The notes under the pieces are model-generated. The model saw only the letters and a program-made list of their open reading frames with translations, did no database searches and had not been told where the DNA came from. A stretch of 61,031 bases of DNA, taken from Paenibacillus validus NBRC 15382. Lineage in GTDB: Bacteria > Bacillota > Bacilli > Paenibacillales > NBRC-103111. This document shows positions 42,721 through 51,097 of the stretch, one piece after another. The stretch lies in contig NZ_BIMH01000031.1 in assembly GCF_004000985.1 (NCBI RefSeq), positions 1-61,031 on the forward strand. The letters are read 5' to 3'. The number at the start of each line of letters is the position of its first letter. Position 1 is the first letter of the stretch. The translations under genes and the position numbers were made by a program.

Positions 42721-43500
42721 TTAACCGGCGGCGGAAATCAACAAACGCGTGTAGGCGTGCCGGTCTTCGCTAGTGATCTGATCGCTTTGGAACCGGTCCA
42801 CAATTTGTCCCTCTTTCATCACGATGATCCGGTTGCTGATCATTCGAACAGCCGTTATATCGTGAGAAATGAACAAATAGGACATCCCGAGCTTAACCTG
42901 CAGGCTTTTCAGCAGCTTCAGGATTTGGGCTTGCACCGATACGTCCAGACTGGAGGTCGGTTCATCGCAAATGAGCAGCTTCGGGTTCAAACTGATTCCG
43001 CGTGCGATCGCGACGCGCTGTCTCTGCCCGCCGCTCAGCTCATGCGGATATCGCTCCACATAATCCCGATGCAGACCGACCATCTCCAGCAGCTTGGCGG
43101 CTGTCTCTCTTCGGGATTTCCTCGTATCGGCGAGGAACGGAGGAATCACGCTGGGGAAATTATCGAGCGGCTCCATGACGGAACGCCAGATGGGAAGCCG
43201 CCCGTTCAGCGATGCGGTGGGATCCTGGAAGACAACCTGAATATGCTGTCTCATTGTGCGTAACGCTTTGCCTTTCAATCCTGTGAGGGACACACCCTGA
43301 AACCTGATATCCCCCTCGTCCGGCCGTTCCAGAGCAAGCAAAAGCCGCCCTAGCGTGCTCTTCCCGCTGCCGCTTTCGCCAACGACGCCAAGACATTCTC
43401 CTTCTCCGATATGCAGCGAAACGCCTTGCAAAGCGGCAATCTTACGGCCGTTATCCGTGTATGTTTTGCTGATCCCCTCGACGCTCATCAGTTCATTCAT
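42721..43500 (-). CDS. Dipeptide/nickel/opine ABC transporter ATPase (DppF/NikE type)
   Basis: 259 residues. Walker A GESGSGKST (about 40-48), Q-loop VFQDPTASL, signature LSGGQRQRVA, Walker B LLICDEPTS, and switch histidine FISHD. It overlaps the partner ATPase gene by four bases (GTATGA context). Last intact gene of the Zur-box-controlled importer operon. Confidence 0.92.
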   Translation of the reverse strand: MNELMSVEGISKTYTDNGRKIAALQGVSLHIGEGECLGVVGESGSGKSTLGRLLLALERPDEGDIRFQGVSLTGLKGKALRTMRQHIQVVFQDPTASLNGRLPIWRSVMEPLDNFPSVIPPFLADTRKSRRETAAKLLEMVGLHRDYVERYPHELSGGQRQRVAIARGISLNPKLLICDEPTSSLDVSVQAQILKLLKSLQVKLGMSYLFISHDITAVRMISNRIIVMKEGQIVDRFQSDQITSEDRHAYTRLLISAAG

Positions 43501-44441
43501 ACCGGTCCCCCTCCTGCCCGGTGCATGGACTCAAATAGGTGTTCATCGTCTTCCAGGTCGAAGTCCGGATGGATTTCCGAAAGAAGCGGCTTCGCATTCA
43601 ATAACATTCGCGTGTACGGATGCTTGGCGCGTCCATGAATCGCCGACGACGCCCCCCTTTCGACGATCATGCCGCTGCGCATGACCGCAACGTTATCCGC
43701 CCGCTTCATGACGTGATGCAAATCGTGCGAGATGAACAGAACGGCGCAGCCGATCTGACGCTGCATCCGGTCAAGCAGATCGAGAACTCGTTCACCCGTC
43801 AGCACATCAAGCGCAGTAGTCGGTTCATCCGCGATCAGAAGCGCAGGCTGAAGCATCATGCCCGCTGCCAATGCGGCCCGCTGAAGCTGCCCGCCGCTCA
43901 ATTGGAACGGATAGCTGTCAAACGCGCGTTCCGCCGGCAGGCCAACCTGCTCGAGACATGCCAGGGCCGCCACTTTCGCCTGCTTATACGATTGTTTGCG
44001 ATGCGTGCGAAGCGTCTCCACCAACTGGCTCCCCATTTTCATAAAGGGCGTGAAGCTTCCCTGATAGTCTTGAAATACGTACCCGATATGACTGCCGCAC
44101 AGTTTTCTCCGCTTTGGGGTCGGCCACTGCACAATGTCTTCGCCCTGAAACAAAATCTGTCCGGCCGCCACATGCATGGATTTCGGCAGTAACCCCAGGA
44201 TGGCTCCGGCCGTCACACTTTTCCCGCTGCCGCTTTCCCCAACCAGAGCGACCGTTTCCCCCGGATGGATATCAAACGATATATCCTGAATGATGGAATC
44301 GACACCGGTTTTATGTCTAATCTGGACGGTCAACCCGTTCAATTGCAGGACGGGATTTGTCGGGGAAACCGGCGCTTCGAAAGATTGCAAGCTTCTGTCC
44401 TCTTCCCTGACGCCGCTTGCTTGGCGTTCAAGCAGCTGCAT
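43497..44441 (-). CDS. Dipeptide/nickel/opine ABC transporter ATPase (DppD/NikD type)
   Basis: 314 residues, first 25 variable and polar. Walker A GESGSGKSV, Q-loop FQDYQGSFTP, signature LSGGQLQRAA, Walker B LLIADEPTT and FISHDLHHV. A heterodimeric partner of the following ATPase; the pair powers the two permeases upstream. The tail past residue 260 lacks the usual zinc/iron-sulfur cysteines found in many Dpp ATPases. Confidence 0.92.
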   Translation of the reverse strand: MQLLERQASGVREEDRSLQSFEAPVSPTNPVLQLNGLTVQIRHKTGVDSIIQDISFDIHPGETVALVGESGSGKSVTAGAILGLLPKSMHVAAGQILFQGEDIVQWPTPKRRKLCGSHIGYVFQDYQGSFTPFMKMGSQLVETLRTHRKQSYKQAKVAALACLEQVGLPAERAFDSYPFQLSGGQLQRAALAAGMMLQPALLIADEPTTALDVLTGERVLDLLDRMQRQIGCAVLFISHDLHHVMKRADNVAVMRSGMIVERGASSAIHGRAKHPYTRMLLNAKPLLSEIHPDFDLEDDEHLFESMHRAGGGPV

Positions 44442-44474
44442 ATGCCGCCTCCTTCCCGTTTGTTAAGCCAAAAA

Positions 44475-45347
44475 CTATTGGCCGCGAACATCAAGGATGT
44501 CCCTCAGCCCTTCTCCGATCAAATTCAGGGAAATGACGACCAGCATAATCGCGACGCCCGGATAGATCATCAGTTGAGGGGCCGTCTGAAAATATGTGCG
44601 TCCATCGTTCAACATAGCCCCCCATTCCGGTGACGGAGGCTGGGCGCCCAGGCCCAGGTAGGACAACCCGGAAATGACCAAAATGGTTTTGCCGATATCC
44701 AATGCCGCAAAAACCAGAACCGGCGGAATGATTTGCGGCAGCAAATGCCGTCTCAGGATCGTCCACATGCTGCAACCGGCGACGCGAGCCGCCCATACAT
44801 ATTCCTTCTCCCGCTCGGATAGTACGATACTTCTAACCACTCTTGCATACCCGATCCAGTTGATCAGCACGATGGCTATAATCATGTTTTGGAGATTGGG
44901 GCCCAGAAACCCGGATATGGCGATGACCAGCATAAAGTCTGGCAGAACGCTCATCCCGTCGACGATCCGCATCAGGAGGGCATCGACGCGGCCGCCGATA
45001 TAACCGGATAATAATCCTGACGGAATGCCGATCAGCATCACCATCACGATGATAAGCGCCGAGATGCCAAGCGTCGTTTCCGCTCCCGTCACGAGTCTGG
45101 TGAAGAGGCATCTGCCCAACTGGTCCGTGCCGAGAGGGTATTCCCAGCTGGGCGGAAGGAGCCGCTCCGACATGTTTACGGTGACCGGATCGTTCGCAAT
45201 AAGAAAAGGACCCGCCAGCGTTAAGATCAGCATGGCAAGCAAAATGCTCATGCCGGTCACAACCATCGGATCGCGCAGCATGCTTCCGAATACCGTGGGA
45301 CGGGCATGCCGAGTGAATGGAACCGCTGCAGAACCAGAACCGTTCAT
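44475..45347 (-). CDS. Dipeptide/nickel/opine ABC transporter permease (DppC/NikC type)
   Basis: 290 residues with six helices. The N-terminal stretch DPVTVNMSERLLPPSWEYPLGTDQLGRCLFTRLVTG is the usual NikC/DppC lead, and the EAA loop is WAARVAGCSMWTILRRHLLPQ. It overlaps the preceding permease gene by four bases. Confidence 0.92.
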   Translation of the reverse strand: MNGSGSAAVPFTRHARPTVFGSMLRDPMVVTGMSILLAMLILTLAGPFLIANDPVTVNMSERLLPPSWEYPLGTDQLGRCLFTRLVTGAETTLGISALIIVMVMLIGIPSGLLSGYIGGRVDALLMRIVDGMSVLPDFMLVIAISGFLGPNLQNMIIAIVLINWIGYARVVRSIVLSEREKEYVWAARVAGCSMWTILRRHLLPQIIPPVLVFAALDIGKTILVISGLSYLGLGAQPPSPEWGAMLNDGRTYFQTAPQLMIYPGVAIMLVVISLNLIGEGLRDILDVRGQ

Positions 45348-46288
45348 GCCGTTCCCCCCTTGTGCAGGCGAATCCGGGAATCAAGGATGCCATAGATCAG
45401 GTCGACGACCAGATTTATGATAATAATAAAGGCTCCGCACAGCATCAGATATCCCTGAACCAACGGATAATCCCGCTGGAATATGGCTTCAACCGCCATA
45501 CTTCCCAAGCCTGGCCAAGAGAACAAGGTCTCGATGACAACCGAGCCTGCAACCAAACTGCCGAAAGTCATGCCAAATACCGTCAATACCGGGATGAGGG
45601 CTGCACGCAGCGCATGCCGGAAAAATATACGCCACTCCGAAATGCCTCTTGCCCGCCCCGCGCGTATATATTCCTGGGACAAGCTGTCGAGCATGCCGGA
45701 GCGCAGCAAGCGCGCATGTACCGCCGCCAATCCGAAACCAAGCGAGACGGAAGGAAGAACGAATTCACGCCAGCCGCCGTGTCCCATTGTGGGGAACCAT
45801 TGCAGTTTGAAGGCAAAGATATAAATCATGATGAGACCAACCCAGAATAGCGGCATGGAAGCGCCAATAAGCGCAAATATTCGTCCCAATTGATCGGGAA
45901 GACCGCCCGGAAATTTCGCAGCCAGCATGCCGAGAGGCACGGCAAGGAGGAGCATGACCGCTAAACCGCCCATCGTTAGCTGCACGGTTGCGGGGAGACG
46001 ATCCGCCATTTCGTCCAAAACCGGCTTCCCCTTAATTAACGAATCTCCAAAATCTAGCCTGAGCAGATTAGACACCCATTCCAAATATTGCACGTATATA
46101 GGCCGGTTGAGGCCGAGCTCCTCCCGGAGCGCGGCTTCATCGGCTTGCGTTACATGAACTTCGTCCGCCCGTAATAACTGAAGAACAGGATCCCCGGGCG
46201 CGAGCTTCATCAAGGAAAACGTCACCAGCGATAACATAAACAGGACGACAACCAATTGCAGCAACCGCGCTTTGACCAGTCTCAGCAC
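45344..46288 (-). CDS. Dipeptide/nickel/opine ABC transporter permease (DppB/NikB type)
   Basis: 314 residues with six helices. Typical start LRLVKARLLQLVVVLFMLS, the long first extracellular loop with GDSLIKGKPV, EAA loop IRAGRARGISEWRIFFRHAL and FSWPGLGSMAVEAI near the C-terminus. It begins directly after the binding-protein gene and is coupled to the next permease. Confidence 0.92.
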   Translation of the reverse strand: MLRLVKARLLQLVVVLFMLSLVTFSLMKLAPGDPVLQLLRADEVHVTQADEAALREELGLNRPIYVQYLEWVSNLLRLDFGDSLIKGKPVLDEMADRLPATVQLTMGGLAVMLLLAVPLGMLAAKFPGGLPDQLGRIFALIGASMPLFWVGLIMIYIFAFKLQWFPTMGHGGWREFVLPSVSLGFGLAAVHARLLRSGMLDSLSQEYIRAGRARGISEWRIFFRHALRAALIPVLTVFGMTFGSLVAGSVVIETLFSWPGLGSMAVEAIFQRDYPLVQGYLMLCGAFIIIINLVVDLIYGILDSRIRLHKGGTA

Positions 46289-46289
46289 A

Positions 46290-47897
46290 TTACTTCACAT
46301 CCATCTTATGGGTCACGATATAGTACTCTTCCGCACCCGGCCTCCAGTCGGTAATTCGCTTGTTGAGGCCCACGATGACATTGGGATAAACCGCATAAGC
46401 ATGCGGAACTTCTTCCTTGATAATGGCTAATGCTTCCTGCGTGATTTCGTTGCGCTGTTGCACATCGCTAGTCGCGTTAAGACGTGTAATAACCGCAGTC
46501 AACTTCTCAATGCTGATATTCCCCGCATTCAGCGATCCCCCCGGCATCAATGCCGAGTTCAGGAAATAGCCCCCGTCGCCGCGGGGCGCGGACAAGTTGC
46601 TGTAGGTAACCATATCCCAATTCTTGTTCTCGCGTAAAAAGGTGTCGATGTTCTCCACGGCTTGAATGTTGATCGTAACCCCGGCTTTCGCCGCATCCGA
46701 CTGCAGCAGCTGCGCGATAAGCGGCAATTCGGGACGAGCTTTGTAAGTCACGATTTCCAGCGTCAGCGGCTTGCCGTCCTTCGCCAGCTTCCCGTTAGCT
46801 CCCGCGGTGTACCCCGCTTCTTCCAACAGCTTCTTCGCTCCCTCTATATCCAGCTTCTGGACCGGATCTTGGCTGCCAAAAGGAAGACGTGTGTTGAAAG
46901 GTCCGTTGGCCGGTGTAGCATTCCCGAGCATGATGTCTTTGGCGATGCTTTCACGGTTCAGCAGCATGTCCAGCGCCTTGCGGACCTTTACATCCTTCAC
47001 GGCTTCCCGACTCGGGTTGAAGAGCAGGAAATGGACGCGAAGTCCTGCTATCGTTTCGACGGTTAAGGCACTGTCCTTTTGTACGGAAGCAACGCTTTCG
47101 GCCGGAATCTGGGTGGCAATATCGGCTTCCTTCGATTGCAGCGCCAGCGCTCTGACATTACCGTCCTCATTGAACTTAAATGCGACTTCGTTCAACTTGG
47201 CAGCCCCATCCCAGTAACCGTCGTAACGTTCTAATAAAATCTCCACGTTCGGCGTAAATTTCTTCACCTTAAAGGGTCCCGTACCGACCGGGGCCGCGTT
47301 GAAGGCTTGCGTTCCCATTTTCTTCTCGGCTTCCACACTAATAATGGCTGAGTAAGGATTGATCAATTCCGAGAGTAGGGCAGGATGCGGCTCACTTGTC
47401 ACAAGGGTCAATTCCTGCCCGGCCGCTGCCATGGAAGCGATCTTCAGCGCGCCTTTCAGCGACTTGCTCGCAGCGATTGAACGTTCCAGCGATGCCTTGA
47501 CGGCTGTCGCATCCAATTTCAGTCCGTCTTGGAACGATACGCCGTCGCGAATGGTGAACTTCCAGGTCTTATTGTCCTTGGTTTCCCACTTTGTCGCCAG
47601 CCATGGCTGAACCTCCAGCTTCTCGTCCAGACGGACCAGCGTTTCAACAACCCCTGCCTTCAACACAATATAGTCATTGGCAGGATCAAGACTGCTGCTT
47701 TTAAAATGATAAATCAGCGTTGCTTGTTTAACTTTGTCAGATGCGTTCCCAGCCTTACCGCCGCTATCTGAAGCCGGTTGGGCATTCCCGGGAAGCTGCT
47801 CCTTCTGGCTGCAGCCGGCCAGCGCGATAACAACAACTAGCAAGCATGCATACAGAAGAACAAGTGTGCGTTTGGAATTGAACATCCATGTACTCAA
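46290..47897 (-). CDS. Solute-binding lipoprotein of a Nik/Cnt-type importer
   Basis: 535 residues of the family-5 binding proteins (NikA, CntA, DppA). The signal ends in ALAGC (Cys29). Family features: LVRLDEKLEVQPWLATKWE, DNKTWKFTIRDGVSFQDG, GTGPFKVKKF. The overall pattern is closer to nickel and opine-metallophore binders than to peptide binders, an impression only. The start is TTG 47897 with AAAGGAAG nine bases upstream; ATG 12 bases later would be the alternative. A Zur-box-like operator in its promoter points to zinc-starvation induction, hence uptake of a metal or metal-ligand complex. Confidence 0.88.
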   Translation of the reverse strand: MSTWMFNSKRTLVLLYACLLVVVIALAGCSQKEQLPGNAQPASDSGGKAGNASDKVKQATLIYHFKSSSLDPANDYIVLKAGVVETLVRLDEKLEVQPWLATKWETKDNKTWKFTIRDGVSFQDGLKLDATAVKASLERSIAASKSLKGALKIASMAAAGQELTLVTSEPHPALLSELINPYSAIISVEAEKKMGTQAFNAAPVGTGPFKVKKFTPNVEILLERYDGYWDGAAKLNEVAFKFNEDGNVRALALQSKEADIATQIPAESVASVQKDSALTVETIAGLRVHFLLFNPSREAVKDVKVRKALDMLLNRESIAKDIMLGNATPANGPFNTRLPFGSQDPVQKLDIEGAKKLLEEAGYTAGANGKLAKDGKPLTLEIVTYKARPELPLIAQLLQSDAAKAGVTINIQAVENIDTFLRENKNWDMVTYSNLSAPRGDGGYFLNSALMPGGSLNAGNISIEKLTAVITRLNATSDVQQRNEITQEALAIIKEEVPHAYAVYPNVIVGLNKRITDWRPGAEEYYIVTHKMDVK

Positions 47898-47958
47898 GAA
47901 CGGTTTCTTCCTTTCTATGCTATCGTTCTCATTCTGATTTTATGTCGACACAAACCTC

Positions 47959-48002
47959 ATTATAAACGTAATTATTACTATTTGTAAATGTAAATATTAC
48001 GA
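47959..48002 (-). promoter_or_regulatory. Importer promoter with two Zur-box-like operators
   Basis: On the minus strand -35 TTTACA (47983-47988), 18-base spacer and -10 TATAAT (47959-47964). The spacer is filled by ACGTAAT-T-ATTACTA (47966-47980), which fits the Bacillus/Staphylococcus Zur pattern TCGTAAT-N-ATTACGA at 12 of 14 arm positions. A second, half-degenerate copy, ATGTAAA-T-ATTACGA (47988-48002), is centred 22 bases away, two helical turns, and may also face the divergent MATE gene. Zinc-dependent repression is inferred. Confidence 0.7.
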
Positions 48003-48135
48003 TTAGTAACAATGAGTACAGGACCGATTATGGAAGTATCCTGTATTTCCAGGATCCATGCCAAGTTATACGGAACAATCCATATGTACGGTAGCAGAAG
48101 GCTGCTCCATTACCCCAGATCATGGAGGTTCATTC

Positions 48136-49308
48136 ATGCCAGAAGCAACTCGTATTGGTGATACGAATCAAAAACAAAAAATAAAAATCATATTGGGACT
48201 TGCCGTACCCACCATGATCGAAAACTTCTTACTAACCATCGTCGGATTTGTAGATACCCTGTTTGTATCCAGGATCGGTTTACATGAAGTAACGGCGATC
48301 GGAGTGACACATACGATTATTGCGGTCATATCGCCGTATTTATGGCAGTTGGGATCGGAGCCTCCTCGCTCATTGCCCGGTGCCTGGGTGCCGGGGAGGT
48401 CGATAAGGCGAAAGCAGCAGCACGGCTTTCCACAATGGTTGCAGCGATTACAGGTCTATTGTTCGGCATCGTCACACTCTTCTGTGCCGAATCATTATTA
48501 CGTCTTATAGGAACCGGACCGCAGGCAATAGCGGTCGGGGTCGTTTATTTCCGGATCGTAGCCATTCCCTCCATTTTCATTTCCCTCATGACGGTGTTCG
48601 GCAGTATCTTACGTACAGCCGGCGATACCACGACCCCGATGAAGGTCGGCATTTGGATTAACTTGATTCATATCGGCTTGGACTACGTGCTGATCTTTGG
48701 TTTAGGGGACTGGGAGGGCTGGGGAATTGCGGGAGCCGCCTGGGCGACAATGAGCGTTCGGATCATGGGAGCGGCTGTCCTGTACTTGCGCAAAGGATCC
48801 TCGACTGCATTCACGCTTCCCTTGTTGAGGCTTTCCGCCCCCGCAGCCGCCGAGCGTTTAATGATGCGTTTAGGGCAAGTCTTTTATATGGGACTGATTG
48901 TACGGATTGGAACGGACGTATATGCCGCCCATCTTCTTGCAGGTCATATAGCAGCCGGTTTGTTTACAGAGGATTCGATATATCATCGAAATGGTGACCC
49001 TTGCACTCCGTATCGATGCGTTCGCGCAGCCGTTTCTAGCGATGAGTTTAGTTATCGCCGGAGCGCTACAAGGAGCGGGCGACACGAAAACCCCCATGTA
49101 CAGCACGGCGATCGGCATATGGCTCGTACGCGTTGTCGGCATTTATGCACTGTGCTTCCACTTGGATATGGGAATTGCAGGGGTGTGGTTGGCTAATGCA
49201 ATAGATCTTGCTATTCGCTCCGTTTTTTTATTGTACCGGTTCAGAAGACGTACGCGCCCGAGCTGCTTCTCGTTATTTGTCCATACCAAGAAAAAAACAC
49301 CCGGCTAA
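48136..49308 (+). pseudogene. MATE-family efflux pump, broken by frameshifts and a deletion
   Basis: Three frame-shifted pieces of one MATE transporter follow each other. Piece 1 (from ATG 48136 with GGAGG upstream) has LGLAVPTMIENFLLTIVGFVDT; the frame breaks near 48320-48345. Piece 2 continues MAVGIGASSLIARCLGAG through to LIVRIGTDVYAAHLLAGHIAA. Then about 75 residues are missing and GLFTED follows. A one-base insertion near 48981 shifts to piece 3, MVTLALRIDAFAQPFLAMSL and ALQGAGDTKTPMYS. The last codons run into the terminator of the opposite operon. A full MATE has about 450 residues. Divergent from the importer and possibly once controlled from the same Zur region. Confidence 0.8.
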
Positions 49309-49323
49309 ACGATGGCCAGGTGT
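49291..49323 (-). terminator. Terminator of the shikimate-type catabolic operon
   Basis: Stem ACACCTGGC/GCCGGGTGT (one U-G pair) with a nine-base loop and TTTTTTT following on the minus strand; it overlaps the end of the MATE pseudogene. Confidence 0.85.
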
Positions 49324-49345
49324 CTCGCTAATATCGGGATTGAAG

Positions 49346-50164
49346 TTATTCACATTCCGTTGCAGCAGGCTGCCGCTCATTCCAGTTTTGCAGCGAACCC
49401 TTGATGTTCGCTTCCTTCTTCTCCCCAAAATATTCGAAGGAAATATAGTGTGGGTACCCCCGTCGTTCAAGCTCCTTAATCAGCGTCCGATTATCAATGT
49501 CGCCTTCAAAAATAGGTACCGGGGTGCTCTTGTACCAGTTCGAATGATCCCATTTGTAGTTTTTCAAATGCACATGCTTTACCAAAGGATATAAAATGGG
49601 CAATGCATCCATTTGATCAATCCGTTCCACATTCAGGTTGGCTCCGTCAAAAACGAGCTGCAGCCGGGGGTGATCCACTTCCCGAATCAGCGTTTGCACG
49701 GATTCTGTGTTGTCGGCGAACGTATCATAATGAACTTCCACGGCGATATCGATTTCATATTGATCGGCCATGGACATGACTTTCTTCACGTCGCGCACGA
49801 TTTGCCCCCATTGCTCCGGCGACGCGCGTCGCGATGAGATGTGCCCTACAAACGTACGAATCAAGGGGCACTTCAGCTGCCTGGCCACATCAAGCAAGCG
49901 GTTCATGGCTTTGAACTCCTGCTTCAAATCCTTCTCGCCTGAAAACCCGCCCGAGAACGTGGTGTATCCGCTAATAGCGGGAACCTCGAGTCCGTACTCC
50001 TGCAATCGGGCGTATAATTTATCCAACGGGCCATGTTCCTCCTGGTACCTTTCAATATGCCCCATCCACAGCTCGATCCCATCAAACCCAAGCGGATGCG
50101 CCCACTCCAACACTTTTTCGATGGGCCAATCTTTAAATCCCGAAGTGCATACGCTTATCTTCAA
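49346..50164 (-). CDS. 3-Dehydroshikimate dehydratase-like TIM-barrel protein (AsbF/QuiC type)
   Basis: 272 residues of the xylose-isomerase-like TIM-barrel family. It parallels AsbF of Bacillus anthracis along its length: MKISVCTSGF, FDGIELW, LIRTFVGH, REVDHPRLQL and ISFEYFG. The metal ligands map to E143, D173, H199 and E244, with His145 next to the first. AsbF turns 3-dehydroshikimate into protocatechuate. Next to a shikimate dehydrogenase gene this activity is likely, giving protocatechuate for catabolism; no ring-cleavage dioxygenase or petrobactin gene is in the window. A generic sugar-phosphate epimerase remains possible. Confidence 0.75.
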   Translation of the reverse strand: MKISVCTSGFKDWPIEKVLEWAHPLGFDGIELWMGHIERYQEEHGPLDKLYARLQEYGLEVPAISGYTTFSGGFSGEKDLKQEFKAMNRLLDVARQLKCPLIRTFVGHISSRRASPEQWGQIVRDVKKVMSMADQYEIDIAVEVHYDTFADNTESVQTLIREVDHPRLQLVFDGANLNVERIDQMDALPILYPLVKHVHLKNYKWDHSNWYKSTPVPIFEGDIDNRTLIKELERRGYPHYISFEYFGEKKEANIKGSLQNWNERQPAATECE

Positions 50165-50214
50165 GCGGATTCCTCCTCCTGATATTCATGTCTTCATAAA
50201 CGGAATCGTCCGAT

Positions 50215-51078
50215 TCATGCTTCCCTAACCTCGATGCTCAATTGGTTAAGCACGGCGTTTCTCATCACATCGCTCGGCGCCTGCTGACCCGTCCATAATC
50301 GGAAAGACAAAGCCCCTTGATGAACAAGCATGCCTACGCCCCGATGCACATTAGCGCCGATTTTTTGCGCCTCCTTAATCAAGGCCGTCTCGTAGGGATT
50401 GTATATGATATCGCTTACGGTCAATCCCGGATGCAGCAGTGACGGAGCCAGAGGCATATGGTTCACATGAGGGTACATCCCTACCGGAGTTGCATTGATC
50501 AATAAATCGATGTCGGCCAGCCCTCTCTTCTCCATAACCGTATCCGTTACCGCTTCGGCCTCCACCCGCAAGGCCAACTGCTTCGCCAAGCTGTGCGAGC
50601 AGTCGGGCCGCGGGTCGAAAATATGCAGCCGTCCGACTCCCGCACGCGCCAGCGCGGCCGTAACGGAGCGCGCAGCTCCTCCTGCCCCGAGCACAAGCAC
50701 ATTCAACCCGGATACATCGATGCCGCAATCTTCCTGTAACGACTGAATATATCCGGTTCCATCCGTATTAAATCCGATCAGGCGGCCCCGGTCTAAGGAG
50801 ATGGTGTTTACAGCGCCGATATCGCGCGCCAAGTCGTCAACCTCATCGAGCAGCTCCATAACCGCAACTTTATGCGGAATCGTGACGTTAACTCCCCGGA
50901 ATCCAAGCGCTTTAATTCCGGAAATCGCGTCTTTTAACTCATTCGGCGGAACCGGGAAAGACACGTACTGATAAGGTAAGCCCAAAGCTTGATACGCCGC
51001 ATTTTGCATAACCGCAGACATGGAGTGCTCGACGGGATACCCTAATAGCCCTGTCCATTTGGTTTGATTGCTCGTCAT
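50215..51078 (-). CDS. aroE: Shikimate (quinate) dehydrogenase, AroE family
   Basis: 287 residues. Substrate-binding motif LLGYPVEHSMSAVMQN (normally HSxSP; here S-A), catalytic lysine in NVTIPHK, GAVNTI, FNTDGTGY with the paired aspartate, cofactor loop GAGGAARSV and FDPRPD, where the Asp suggests NAD rather than NADP. NAD preference is typical of catabolic quinate/shikimate dehydrogenases. The start ATG 51078 has AAAGGAA ten bases upstream. It lies in an operon with a 3-dehydroshikimate dehydratase-like gene and a transporter, so a degradative role is likelier than aromatic amino-acid synthesis. Confidence 0.88.
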   Translation of the reverse strand: MTSNQTKWTGLLGYPVEHSMSAVMQNAAYQALGLPYQYVSFPVPPNELKDAISGIKALGFRGVNVTIPHKVAVMELLDEVDDLARDIGAVNTISLDRGRLIGFNTDGTGYIQSLQEDCGIDVSGLNVLVLGAGGAARSVTAALARAGVGRLHIFDPRPDCSHSLAKQLALRVEAEAVTDTVMEKRGLADIDLLINATPVGMYPHVNHMPLAPSLLHPGLTVSDIIYNPYETALIKEAQKIGANVHRGVGMLVHQGALSFRLWTGQQAPSDVMRNAVLNQLSIEVREA

Positions 51079-51097
51079 GACATCACTGTTCCTTTTT

